Shown: positions 40,601-51,519, numbered from the stretch's first letter. The stretch is 64,000 bases of DNA from Serinus canaria (GCF_022539315.1 NC_066327.1:13184995-13248994); one strand, 5' to 3'. Notes: generated by a model not told the origin, from the sequence alone. A program made the numbers and translations.

Positions 40601-40670
40601 AAGGCGAGCGGAGCGCGGAGCTGCCTCGATTGGTTTCCTGAGCAGGCTGCGGGCTGTGCCTGCACGTTGC
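40601..40670 (+). promoter_or_regulatory. Candidate promoter-like CpG cluster with ATTGG box
   Basis: Seven CpG dinucleotides fall within 61 bp (40605, 40609, 40614, 40616, 40627, 40650 and 40665) in a window that is otherwise strongly CpG-depleted. An inverted CCAAT box (ATTGG) sits at 40629-40633. Downstream there is an ATG in strong context (A at -3, G at +4) at 40682. It opens a 52-codon frame with an N-terminus of the signal-peptide type (MAAWARRLLLL...) and ends at 40840. A GACGTCAC half-palindromic CRE-like string lies near 40781. The cluster is too short to be a CpG island. I infer a possible minor transcription start or enhancer; a chance CpG patch remains likely. Confidence 0.25.
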
Positions 40671-41854
40671 TTAGCAGCAGCATGGCAGCCTGGGCCAGGA
40701 GGCTGCTCCTCCTGCATGCCTCCTGCACCTGCTTGGCCCCTTTGGCTTCCTGCATTGGTGCTTTGGGGAGAGGCAAGGAGACGTCACCTGTGTTTGCACC
40801 TCGCTGCGTGTCAGCGTGTGGAGTGATGCTCCCAGGGTGAGATAGGAAGGAGAGGCTGCAGCGATCCCCTTGGCACCCCACATGCTCACATCTCTTGCAT
40901 TTTAAATATTGCATGGCCACAGCCTTTTCCCTGTGCCCTCCAGGACTTTCACCAACACAGCAGCAGAGTGAGTGTCCCCCTCTGCTCCTGCCAGCCCTGC
41001 AGCCGAGTGAGCTCAGCAGCTCCTGAGCTCCAGGTAAGCCTCACCTGGAGGGAGCCTGCAGTCTTGCAGCTGTGGGCCCCATTTTTGTGTCAGACAGACT
41101 TACAGAGGGCTGTACAAGGAGAATTTGAGGGCTCCCATGGATATGAGAGGGCAGATCCACAGCACAGCAGCTGGCTGTGATGCTAATGGGCTCCTCTGGT
41201 GCTCTCCATTGATTTCATTAAAAAGAAGAGTGTTAGGATGCTGTTCCTAAAGAAAGCACATGGCAATTTTCTTTTCTGTAGCAGTGAAATAGCTGTTCAG
41301 GTGTCTTGCAATATTTGTTTTCACCTTTTTCTTTTCTTTTTTTTTTTTATATTATTCCCTCTTTCCTTTGTCTTTTGGGCTTCAGTTTCTCACGAGGTTC
41401 CCAGGCAATTACTGAGGTTGTGGTTGCCACAAGCATTGTTCATTTCATTTTATTGCAGAAATGTACTGAAATCCTGGGAGTGGTTTTGTTTTAATGGCCC
41501 AGTCGATACGTGGTGCTTATTCCACCTCAAGCATTAAAAAGAGATTTTAAAAGCATACTTGTTCATCTTAACACTCCTGTTAAGTTTCTGAAATGCTTCA
41601 TATATCCTATGTGTTTCTTAACATTTCAGCACAAATCCAATACCCTACTTTCACTGCAGGCATGGAACCATCACTCACCATGCTGGGGATCACATCTCTG
41701 TGAGTGTGTGTGCAGAAAATTAAGTCCAACCAGTTTGCACAGGATAGAAGTGCAGTGACTAATGGGAAGGAGCACAGGGGAACAGAGTTTGCCTCACCAT
41801 AAGTGGAATAACAGCTAAAAGTCTTCCATAGCACACGTTGGGGGGAGTGGAGAG

Positions 41855-42603
41855 TTGTGGAGTGGAAACTTTTGCTCCTAAAGTTCTGGAAGAATTGATG
41901 TGTGAAATTGCAAATCTGGTAGTAAGAGTTTTTAATAAATCTATCAACTCAAGGGTGGCACTGTGTGACTGAAGAATAGCAAACACAGTGTCTGTATTTG
42001 AGAAAGGGAGAGTAACAGAGAGACCAGAGTGTACAGACCTTTCAGTCTGGCATCAGCTCTACAGAATCAAAATTTCTGGACAAAATTACGTCCACTTTGT
42101 GATGAGTTGTGAAAAGGACACAGCTTACATCAGCAAAAGTACCGTCTGCAGTGGTAAGAAGATTTTAGCATCCCTGTTTGTTACAGCTATTTGTGAATAT
42201 CTGTGCTTAAAAAATGTGAATTAAAACAGAGACACAGATGTGGGTATTAGAGAGATCAGGAGAATGGAGAGCCTGATTTACAAGAGGAGGCTAAAGAAGC
42301 GTGGCTTGTTGATCACAGGAAAATAAAGGATTAGGAGGGTTATGATTACTGCCTGTAAAAACCTTAGGGAGAAAAAAGGACCATTTGCACTGGAGACCAA
42401 TAAAATCACACTGGAAATCAAAGTAAGTTTTCTAGCCATTAAGACAGAGAGGCTGGAACAGCCTTCTGGAAGGAATGACAATGAACAGAATCCCAAGTAC
42501 CTTCCAGCCACAGCTCAGTAAGTTTATGGATAGTCAATACTATAGAATGCACATGATAGAAGGGACTGCACTTGGTGACCCCAGAGATGACTTCCAGTCT
42601 GTA
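41855..42603 (+). mobile_element. CR1-like LINE relic with internal deletion of reverse transcriptase
   Basis: Seen: in frame from 41883 the translation gives VLEELMCEIANLVVRVFNKS, then after a few residues VALCD-stop-RIANTVSVFEKG (ending 42008). This matches the conserved CR1-group stretch before and at the start of the reverse transcriptase (the 'FNKSW...VPEDWR.ANVVPIFKKG' region). The invariant Trp codon is here a TGA. Degenerate 'YRP.SL' text follows near 42036. From about 42200 the sequence jumps to the 3' part (blocks near 42255-42310, 42395-42480 and a GATGACTTCCAGTCT end near 42588-42602). The central catalytic region with the F/YADD box is therefore missing. It is an old, inactive insertion; the 5' limit is uncertain. 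Confidence 0.7.
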
Positions 42604-42607
42604 CACA

Positions 42608-42733
42608 CATGCAGCAACTCCATTTCAAAGTCCTCATTAAACTTTCTGTGTATTTCTTTTTCCTTATCTTCTTTTAAAAAAGGATTATCCTGTAATAAAC
42701 AGGGTGATGCCATCTGCCACAGTCTCTGGCACA
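42608..42733 (+). repeat. Copy B of a 126-bp interspersed repeat
   Basis: This is the partner of 38237-38362, offset by 4,371 bp in the same orientation, with 120 of 126 bases identical. Here it sits directly between the 3' end of a plus-strand LINE relic (ends about 42603) and a minus-strand LINE relic (starts about 42800). In one frame both copies are stop-free. Three of six codon differences are synonymous in that frame, far too few to argue for coding. The high identity contrasts with the heavily decayed LINEs beside it. This implies that the repeat moved or duplicated later than those insertions. Confidence 0.8.
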
Positions 42734-42799
42734 GAAGGGAGGAGTTGCTGTTTTCATGTTAGTTAGCTGTATTGAGAGGGGTGGGGGGAGGATTTGGGG

Positions 42800-43240
42800 C
42801 TGCTTCCATCTGGCACCGGGGCTGATTGAAGGTGAGAGATGATCTCTTGAAACTCAGTGAGAAACGATGGGTAAGGCAGATAAAAGTTGTGAATTGCCTT
42901 GAGAATACAGACCAAGGAGCTTAGGTTTGATGTGGCCACTAAAGAGTGCTGAGAGAAAGGCTTGTTAGAAGGGCAGGACACAGTCTGAAGGGAAGGTAAG
43001 AAAATTCTCTTTCCAGTGTTGTTCTCAGAGGATACAAGCAGGGCAAAATGGCACTTTCTGTGTTAGAGAGAAGAAAATTAGAGTTGATCTGTGGTCTAAG
43101 ATGATGAGACACTCTGCTGTGCTGGGAGAAGGATGGCCCTATTTCAGCAGAGGGAACTGCTGTGATGATACATTGATCTAGAGAGAGCACACAAGGCAGA
43201 TCAAAAATGATGCCCAGGTTCCAAAGCTGGGAGAAACTGA
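42800..43240 (-). mobile_element. LINE (L2/Jockey-group type) ORF2 C-terminal relic
   Basis: Seen on the minus strand: the codons for WNLGIIFD at 43200-43223 match the 'RNLGVIFDS' motif found after the reverse transcriptase of L2- and CR1-group LINEs. Farther along, LKAIHNFYLPYPSF at 42862-42903 matches the 'FKALHN.AP.YLS.L' segment in the C-terminal part of the same proteins. Spacing between the two motifs (about 300 bp) and order agree with the family. The frame is broken between them, so at least one frameshift is present. The intervening sequence aligns by eye to the usual 'HIQ...ISRLDYCN' region only as DNA. Exact subfamily not determined. Confidence 0.6.
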
Positions 43241-46200
43241 AGTATTTCTCTGAGGCATTGGTCTGCTTCCAGCACTGGCTGTTCAAGTGGAGCAGATTAG
43301 CAGGAAAACCTGTCTTTTAAAGTATTTGAAGTGTGGTTGCTGCAGGCTCAGCTCCCTTCTCCTGGGAGAGGAAGGTCCCCAGGAGGTTGGGCTCCCTCCT
43401 CCTGGGAATGTGCTGTTGGATCCCATCCTCTGGCCCTGGGAAGGAAGAACTGGGTCCTGACCATGCTGAGGCTGGTCTGGAACTCATGAGGAACTGGAAA
43501 AAGGTCAAAAGGAAAGGGTGAAATCTGAGTTACTTTCTCTTGAGTTTGGTCCTCAGGGAGTTGCATTTCCAGATGCTTCTCTCCAGGCATAAGGGTCAGA
43601 GATGACTGCATTGAATCACTCCATCCTTGGTTCTTTCTCAGAATTAAAGACTCAGAGGAGATTCTGAACTGCCAAACTCCTGATTTCATTTTTCACAATT
43701 ATCTGATGCAGACTCTTCTTGTCTTCCCTGGTCAGGACTGTAAGATTTGGCTTTTGTAGCATATTTATTAGAAAAATTCTTATTGATAGTCACCCACACC
43801 CTGTAGCCCATTCTTGTGTTTCTCCTTTATTTTGAGAGGGTTTGTCTGTAATGCTGTTGGCCCAGAACTGAGGGTGTGATAAAGTGGATGATTAAAATGG
43901 CACTGAAAGCTTTGTGCAGAGAAGCTCAGTCAGCCCTTCATTAGCCTAGCTTAAATCACTGCAGGCTACTTTGATTCTGAGCAAGTTCACAGAGGATTTT
44001 TGGATTAGTTTTCCCACATAAATTCAGGCAAGCCCTAAAACAGCCAGTAGCATACACAGCATGACTTGAGGAAATGAGCTTCTTCTAGGGCTCCTTCCAG
44101 GAGCTCTTCTAGAGAAAAATACCTCTAGAGAGATGAAATTCTGACAGCATGAGCTAGCAAAGGGGTGTGACATGACAGTGGCAATGGGCAAGCACAGCCT
44201 TTCCTCCTGCTTCAGAGAAGCTTTCCCCTGAGCTTGCAGAGGCTCAGGCTTACAGAGAAGGTGACAGTAAATTAAAATTAAAACTCCAGAGTATGGCCTG
44301 TGAGAAATATCCATTTCAGTTTCTGAGCTGCAAGCATCTGCTTGTGTTTCTGTCTAACAGTCCAGATACTGCTCCTTTTTTCAGTTTCTCCAGGTATAAA
44401 ATGGGGTAAAAAATATTGGTCTCTTTGGGAAAGTGTTTTGATACCCAGCACTAAAGAAGTTCCAAGAGTTCATTATCACCATCCTGCTAATGCTGCTGTT
44501 ATCATTCAGTGGTTTGCTTTACTGGAGTAATGACCCATTAATATTATTTTGTTGACTGTACAGATGATCTTTCAAAGCAGCAGTGAAATGTGCTATTAAG
44601 AGCTCCAGACAACTTACTGGCCTAATTTATAAGCAGATGCAACCAGTAATAAATAAGAGATTAAAATAAAGCAATGGTTGAGAAAGTTTTTACATGAGGA
44701 GCTCTAATCTCCTCTCACTCTCTCCCCAGCCATCAGAACCTCTCATGCTTCAAGACCCAGGTCTGAGGATGAGGAAGTGGCTTCTGTTTCCATTACTCTG
44801 CACCCGCTGCTTTTTCAAACACTAAATTTATGTGTAAAAACCAATCCTTCAAGCAAGGCCTCTGTTCATACCTCCTGGAGACCTTGCTGGGGAGGTGGCC
44901 CAGGGAGATGAGCAGGTTTCCCCTGTGGTGCAGCTTTGCTGGAGCTCCTGCAGCTCCCCAGGCTGCTTCCCAGGGACCCTCAGGAACCCACACAGCTCCT
45001 GTCTTCTAGGCTGCTGCAAGCAAGACCAAGAGTGTTTTAAGAGTGATGTGAAAATAGCTAATAGCTAATAGAAACACTGGGATGCACTTTACCTCTCAGT
45101 AGGGAGAGTTTGATAGTAACCCTCCCTGCCCAGACACTGATGAATGTTTCATTAGCTGAGAAATGCAAAGCTGGCTTTTCCAGCAGAGACTGCAGAGGTG
45201 ATGGGGGGTCTGTGACGTGGGGCAAAATTCATTCTGTCTTAGCACAACCAAAAAATTCTCAGCTCAGTCAAAAATCTTCACCCAAATAAGCCCAATTAAA
45301 AAAAAACCTAACCCAAAGGATGTGGCAGTTACTGAAATCTGAAAGAAAGAAGAGACTACTCTATTAGTCCATGGAATACATTCTTGTATCCAGCAGACTA
45401 ACTAGACATTTATACCAAGAAAAGAATTGCATAGTTCAGTCATAATTCCTTGGCTTTTATTTACTTTCTTAAGAGATTAGGTAGAGGCACAGCAATTGAG
45501 AGTTTCTCTTGCCACATCTGAAACAGAAACAGACACAAAACATAGATCATCCTGTTATGAGCTCCTCTGAAAAAGGTAGGATTTTGAAAGATAGACTCTC
45601 AATGGAAATTTCTAATTGTTTTTCATTAAGTTATCTATAATGGTTGCCCAATTCTCAGTGCCAGGAACCTGAGGCCCCACTATCCTGCCTGGTGTACCTG
45701 GTGCTCCACACTAAGGATGGGTTAAGTTTCCAATTATCATCATGATTTTCTTTCTCTCTCTCTCTTTTTAAAATATTTTTTATTTGTAAACTTCAGAAGT
45801 CCAAGAGAGAACGTGCTGCTTTGCCTTCCCTGTTCCCTGCTGACTTCATTCCCCTGATCAAAGTGAAAATAAGTAGGGCTGGTTTGTTTAATGGAGAGGG
45901 TCTTACCCAGTCACGCCTCTTTGTTTGCAGACATAATTGAGGAGAAGACAGCTTGGGGAATAGTGCTGCTTAATTGCTCTCACACTTGCTGCAAGGCACT
46001 CACTGGAGGGTTGGGCTAAATTTGGCCTGTTGTGGATTTTTGAAAAGCCTTGGTAACAGAGGAGTCCAAAAAAAAATCCCCACCTCAAGCCCTTATATAA
46101 CCAGCAAAGTAACCTTCACTGCAGCGTGGGTTTCTTCCTGCATAAAGTTGCCTTGGATGCTCCAGGGAAATGGTGCAGCTGCCCCATCCCCAGAGATCTC

Positions 46201-46900
46201 TGGTGGGCATGGAGAGAGAAGGGGTAGAATGGAGCATCTGGGTGGAACATCTCATCTATTAAAATGTTCAGCCTTTTAATAAAGTACATGTATGGTGGTA
46301 AAAGCTTCCTCTCTAATGAGTCCCGGAGTGCAGAAATCACTGCTTCTCAAAGGAAGACCGGGCTGCAACTCTCTTGATTTTAAATCAAAGGTTGGCTGTG
46401 ACTCCTCAATCCTTTGCAGTCCAGAAAAAGTCAGCAGAGCTGCTAATTAGGGCACTGGTTGTGGTTTTTTGGCTTGAAACCTTGAAATGAAGGGCAGGTC
46501 TGCTTTGTCTGTTTGACAATGATGAGACCTCAGATTCCTGGGGAAGGTTTTTAGGTGAAAGGAATGGAGAAGGGTTTCCCAGGGACAGACTTCCCTGGCA
46601 TTGGAGTGGACAAGCCTTCAGCAACTTGTGGGTGACACTGAGGGCAGTGTTGTCCCTGCCCTGGGGGTCACAGGCTGGAGACTGAGAACTGGACTCTAAT
46701 TTTAATGATGCTCGGACTGAACCTCTTCTGCTTTTAGAAACTGGTCTTAGTTCTGCAAAATTATTCTGTTTTCTGCTGTTATTAGGTGGGGTTCAAACAT
46801 AGTATTGCTAAATATTCCTGCACTGAAGGGGAGAGGGAAATATTTTATGTGACAATGGGGACAAAAGCCTCATTTTCTCCCTGTTATATTCATTAGAGTT
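43241..46900. other. Non-coding unique sequence
   Basis: No gene or repeat could be supported here. An 8-bp unit (AATAGCTA) repeats about 2.4 times at 45053-45070. A CT-rich patch lies at about 45750-45772, followed by AT-rich sequence. The 44.5-44.7 kb stretch is AT-rich and free of repeats. Confidence 0.5.
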
Positions 46901-46929
46901 TCTTTTGTTTACAAGACTGTCTTACTCCA

Positions 46930-47080
46930 TCAGAGGTATAGCAAATTGTCTCCTAAAGGAAGCAATGAATTCACCAGACATACAGCTAAACCTTGACAAT
47001 TATTGTCTCTTCCTATATATTTTTAAAGCCTTGGATACTATTAATCACAGAGCTCAGGAAAAAGCATATGACCTTCTCTA
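46930..47080 (+). mobile_element. Possible LINE reverse-transcriptase fragment
   Basis: The plus-strand frame at 47004-47048 translates to CLFLYIFKALDTINH. This resembles the reverse-transcriptase block that contains the first catalytic Asp ('LLLDLSAAFDTIDH' in L2-type, 'YLDFSKAFDT' in CR1-type LINEs). The first catalytic Asp position appears as Tyr (LYIF), so any such protein is dead. The flanking sequence supports this only weakly: the rest of the 80-codon frame at 46905-47147 shows no further motif. Chance similarity is a real alternative. Confidence 0.35.
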
Positions 47081-48294
47081 TATCAGTCTTAGAAAGATCT
47101 TCTATACTAAGAAGCTGTCTGCCAACAAGAGAACTGCAAAAGGCTGAGCAGCTCCAGTCCCTGTGGTAGAGAGAGTTAGAGAAGCCACCAGGAGCCCTGA
47201 TTTATCTGGGTAAAAGTGCACACCTGCAGTTAGCCATGTGGTTTCCCTAAGACTCTGCACAGCTTGGCTCTCTGTGCCTTTTGGGCCCTGCAAAGATAAA
47301 ACACAGCAAATGTGTGAACACATCCTTCTCTCACTCTTATTTTCTTCTGAAGCTCTTTCAAAGCTTGTCTTTCCTAGAAATACATCACAAATATCCCAGG
47401 TGGCAGAAGGCATTCATAGCACAAGGGGAGTTAAGAATTGCAGGTTACTTGATATTTTTGCCAATAACTTGGTGCCCTAAAGCCACTTTCAGGTTGCTGC
47501 TTCGTCACAGCTCTCTGGGCTGGGGGACTATTCTGTATGGATCTATTCTGAAAAAAAAAAAAGTGCTGACAATACTACAATAAATAATTCTAACATTTAA
47601 CATCCTTGAATGCCTTCCTGCAGTAGATTGAAAAGCCTGACCAGTATTCAAATTATAATAGGAAACTATTCTAGTTCAAACCTAAAGGAAATGGATTTTT
47701 GAAGTTTCATATTGCTAGAACTTATCAAGCATATAGCTTCAAACAGAGAAAAAGATGGAAGGTTGGGAGGGGATTTTTTTGCCAGACTTTCTTCTTTATT
47801 TTGCTAGAAATGACAGCTGAGAGTAAACAGTGGCTATCCTCAGACTTGAAAGGATGAGAGACATTTAAAAAAGCAAAATTTTCTCCCTGACATGCTGCAC
47901 ATATGGCAGCAGTAGGAAAGAGTTAACAGGACAAGAATGGGATGGCTTTCCTGTTATGTCCTTATCCTTCAGAACTTAAAAGCCCTGGCTTAGTTAAAAA
48001 GAATTTTCTCATGAAAAAGAGGCTGCTAAGGAAAAAAAAAAAAACCAAACAACAAACACACAAACAAGCCCAAAAAACCTCCTCTAAACAACAAATCACA
48101 ACAGACTTAAGCTTTGTTTCTTTTGGCAATGCTGTACAAGTCTCTCTTTCTTTATTTTGGAGGATCTCCAAAAGTTTTTTAAATGCATGTTCAAGATGCA
48201 GGTATTTTACAGGTATTTTAATAACTGAGAGCAGGGAACCCACATTCAGTGTGGCTGCTTCTCTTCAGTTGCCCAGCAGTCTATTTTTGGTTCA
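47081..48294. other. Non-coding unique sequence with A-rich tract
   Basis: No gene was found here. An A13 run followed by a CAAA/ACAA-rich tract lies at about 48030-48078. A shorter A-run occurs at 47550-47562. Confidence 0.5.
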
Positions 48295-48640
48295 GTGTCA
48301 TAGAGCATCATTATTGGTGATCTAGAAGAAAATATCCAAATTCTAAGACAAAAATCACAGATGAAGGAAAACCCAGCAAATTAGTAAATAATAAATCAGT
48401 TCTTCAGAGTGATCTGGATCCAATGAACAACCAGAGTCCTTGGAAAAACACAAAAAATATGAGGTTCAGGAAACAGGAAAATAGGTCATGCTGACTGGCT
48501 GAGGTGACTGTGTTTTTGAAATGATAAACACCTCGATGTGAGCTGCCTGCAGTGGCTGAAAAATTAAATAGGAACCTTGAGTGTGTGAACTGGAGAAGAA
48601 TGAGCTCATGCAGATATTGCCATGATACAGAGAAATAACG
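48295..48640 (+). mobile_element. Degenerate CR1-like LINE reverse-transcriptase relic
   Basis: Seen: DLEENI is encoded at 48319-48336, followed about 75 bp later by LQSDLD (ending near 48419). In CR1-group LINEs these flank the catalytic FADDT box ('NDLEEN...KFADDTK...LQ.DLD.L'), and the distance agrees. The catalytic box itself is unrecognisable here, and stop codons interrupt the frame. Further on, GATGTGAGCTGCCTGCAGTGGCTGAAAAA-like DNA (48534-48562) resembles the block encoding the following helix region. The fragment is old and boundaries are approximate. Confidence 0.5.
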
Positions 48641-49275
48641 GCAGACCGTTTTTGCCACGCTAATGTCACAGATTTAAAAGTGGTTCTGAAAAAGAAAAAT
48701 TACCAGAATAGTGTGTGTCCTAGAAGTCCTGGTTTATAGGACATGAGTTCAGTTCATTAGTTTCTTTGAGAGGAGTTGGGAGGTGTTTTACAAGCACTAG
48801 CACTGAGGAAGGCTCTGGCAGCAGAGGACTCTTGGATGTCACAGAGAACATCATTGCATGATCTGAGAGCAGAAACTGGAGAGAGAAACACTCAGAATAG
48901 AAAAAAAGGCAAATGGTTTTAATAATGAACAGCTTGCTGCACACCATGATGGATTTCCCAACATTAAATACATTTTTAAATGGGTTTAGGCATCTTTCTA
49001 AAACTCATAGCAGCGTTCAGCCCATAGTGGCCAGTTCCTTGGTACAGTCACTGCCTGGACATTCTTCTGTCCCCTCTAGACCTCACCCCATACTCTAGGG
49101 GCCCATCCACAGTGTCTGTCAGGCTACTCCTGCTCACGAGCCAAAAGAAGGAAGCAAATTTGTGTGTTTGCTTACCCTGGGGAAGAGAAGGCAGAGCAGG
49201 GAAGAAGCAGGAGACTCCAGGGCCAGGCTGTGCCTGCAGAGGGGGGCAAGCAGACACTGGGCACTGTCCTGCCTT
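48641..49275. other. Non-coding sequence, nothing further identified
   Basis: The first 200 bp may continue the LINE relic before it, but I cannot align it with confidence. No gene or RNA was seen. Confidence 0.4.
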
Positions 49276-49405
49276 GGCCATCCTGCCTGCTGCCTCCCAC
49301 CATGGCCCTGTCCATCCTCTCTGCTGCCTCCCACCATGGCCCTGTCCATCCTACCTGCTGCCTCCCACCATGGCCCTGCCCATCCTCTCTGCTGCCTCCC
49401 ACCAT
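49276..49405. repeat. 34-bp minisatellite, about 3.8 copies
   Basis: The string CTCCCACCATGG recurs exactly every 34 bp; its CATGG falls at 49301, 49335 and 49369. A fourth partial unit ends in CCACCATCTGG. The unit is built around CTGCTGCCTCCCACCATGGC plus CCTGTCCATCC. Units differ at a few positions (CTCTCTG versus CTACCTG or CTGCCTG; CTGTCC versus CTGCCC). Because 34 is not a multiple of three, each unit shifts frame. This explains why overlapping open frames cross it in several phases on both strands. It is GC-rich, and there is no sign of translation. Confidence 0.92.
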
Positions 49406-51519
49406 CTGGAAGCACTCCACTGTGTTCTTTGAGGCTAATGCAAAGCACTTTACACCAGGCAATCAGTGATGGCAAGTAGATAAGTCCTTCCCTTTCGCAG
49501 TGGAGAGAGACTATTAGAAATACTTCTCCTGAAAAAAAAAAAGTGCCCTTTCTGAAATGCTCTTTGGATTTAGGAACTCTGCACAGTCCTTCATCTGTCA
49601 GCTTCCTCACATTTGATGGTTCACTGCTTTTAGATTTGCTTCTGCCTGGCTCTCCATTCCTGTTCTCCTGTGACTAATATGTAGTTGTATGGTACAACTG
49701 AGAGCCTCTGCAAGGTGGTAACACGGCATATATGGGACCCAGAGGAATTCTGAAACGACCTTTTTAAAAAAACAACAGCATAAAATAAATTAGAAAAGGG
49801 AAGCAGCTTTGGAGAAGGCTTGATGCTTAGAGCAGCAGCTGCAGTGAAGTGAACTGTTTTAGAAGGAGCTTTTCCCCACCTGAGGTTGATGGGGAAACTC
49901 TTCTTGAGTCTCACTATTTGCTCAGGTACCCATCTCTCATCCCTCCTCTGGCTCTCCAGTCCTTGTTTCATCTTCAAAACCAGAACATTATGGTTGCATA
50001 TTTAAAAATACTTAATATTTTAGAATTACTGGTACCCCGTTGCTGCTGCCCAATGATTGTGGCTGCAGCAAACAGCAGAAGAGCATCACATGCAGGAGTG
50101 AGTGTCCAAACCCTACTGCTGGTTTTCCTAGTTTTTACAGAGATAGGGTAACTGAGAGGAAAACCAACACCCTTCATCCTGCTGTGGCCAGGTAAGGGAG
50201 GAGTGCCATGAATTATTCACCATTAAAGCAGAATTAAAACTCCACTACTGTAATTTTAATATATGGCCACAAACTAAAAGACAGACCAAGCCAAGGGCTT
50301 CCAGTCCCTCTTTCTCCTCTCTCCTCCTCTAATGTGCCCCCAGAAAGGCACAGACCCTTCAGGGTACAGTGGTTACTACAAGAGCAATCCCATGATGAAT
50401 TTTGCTTTTAACAGAAAGCCTCATGTCTAATTGTAGTGTGGATGAGAGGGATAGAAGGCTCTGCCACTTAGCATAAATGATTTGGGACAGAAATTCAGTG
50501 CCCAATATGTTTGTAAAGCATCTAGCAAGGGGCTGGGTAGTTCCTGGGCAGAGTAATAACTGACATTTTCTCTTTCATATTTATAATCCAGAAGAGTTAG
50601 CCCTTGAGTTAGTGTAAGCTGCACTTCCATCATATTTCCATTTGGGTTATGAATATTTCACACACCTGCTGTCTCAAAAGCACATAATTGCAAAAGCACA
50701 CTCAGACAGGGACTGAATAAACACTGTTGCTGATTCTTAATGAGCCATTAATCAGATGTTTAACTACAGGTAATTCCCTTGAGTCCTGGTGTCCCAAGAA
50801 AAATCTGTATTCCCTCTAAGTCACAGAGAATCAGATGACTTAAGAACAGGAAATTTTGAGGTGCAGGCTGAATGAACAACATTGGCTTTCCATGGCAACT
50901 CTTATTGGTGAAAGGTAAAATTTTTTACATTTTGTTTGGGTGTCTAAGTCTCACTGCCATGAGCCAAGGGATCTAGCACCAGAGAAGGACTTTGTAGGAG
51001 CTAAAGACTTTTGTTCCAGTTCTGAAGGGTTAATTTGGGCCAGAGCTGTGAAGATGCTCTGCTTGCCTCCTGTCAGTCAGTGTTACCAGCTTTTCATGGG
51101 GTGCAGTAAGACTGTGATTCTTCACACAGTGTGAAGTCCCCTCTGGAATCCACTGTCAAAGGAGGGTGTGTATTCCAGCTGCATTTCAACAAGGGATGGA
51201 TAATTTTATGGCCACTCTTATTTGTAGCTTTGCATGGTAAATTAAGGGTAATAAAAGGATAATAAAAGCAGGTATTTCAAAGTGTACAGCAAACTCTGCA
51301 GGAGTCAGGAAGGAAATTTTTTCCAGCAGCAGTATTGTTTAGCTAGACTGAAATGGACATCTCTTTCATGGGGAAAATCATAATTTCAGAATTTTATTTA
51401 AGTCCAAATAAACCCAGTGCTATAGTTTGAGCATGAGCTGATGTGCTCAAAAATCACTGTTCAAAAGCACTGCAGTCTTCCACTAGAACAGCTCAACGTG
51501 TTTGAGGGGTTTTTTGACC
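49406..51519. other. Non-coding unique sequence
   Basis: No gene, RNA or transposon could be supported here. An A11 run lies at 49531-49541. Confidence 0.5.

Noticed and set aside
40601..41033. CpG island marking a protein-coding gene
   Set aside because: The CpG-dense part is only about 60 bp, and the two putative exons do not join in an open frame.
38237..42733. Idea that the two 126-bp copies are the LTRs of one provirus
   Set aside because: No gag/pol/env remnants, primer-binding site or polypurine tract was seen between them. The interval holds unique sequence and a LINE relic, and the ends lack TG...CA termini.
46090..46110. TATA-like string TTATATAACC as a promoter
   Set aside because: A single AT-rich match with no CpG, initiator or downstream gene is not evidence of a promoter.
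49134..49610. 158-codon minus-strand frame with repeated WWEAAG-type units
   Set aside because: The peptide repeats are the 34-bp minisatellite read in shifting phases, not a repeat protein.
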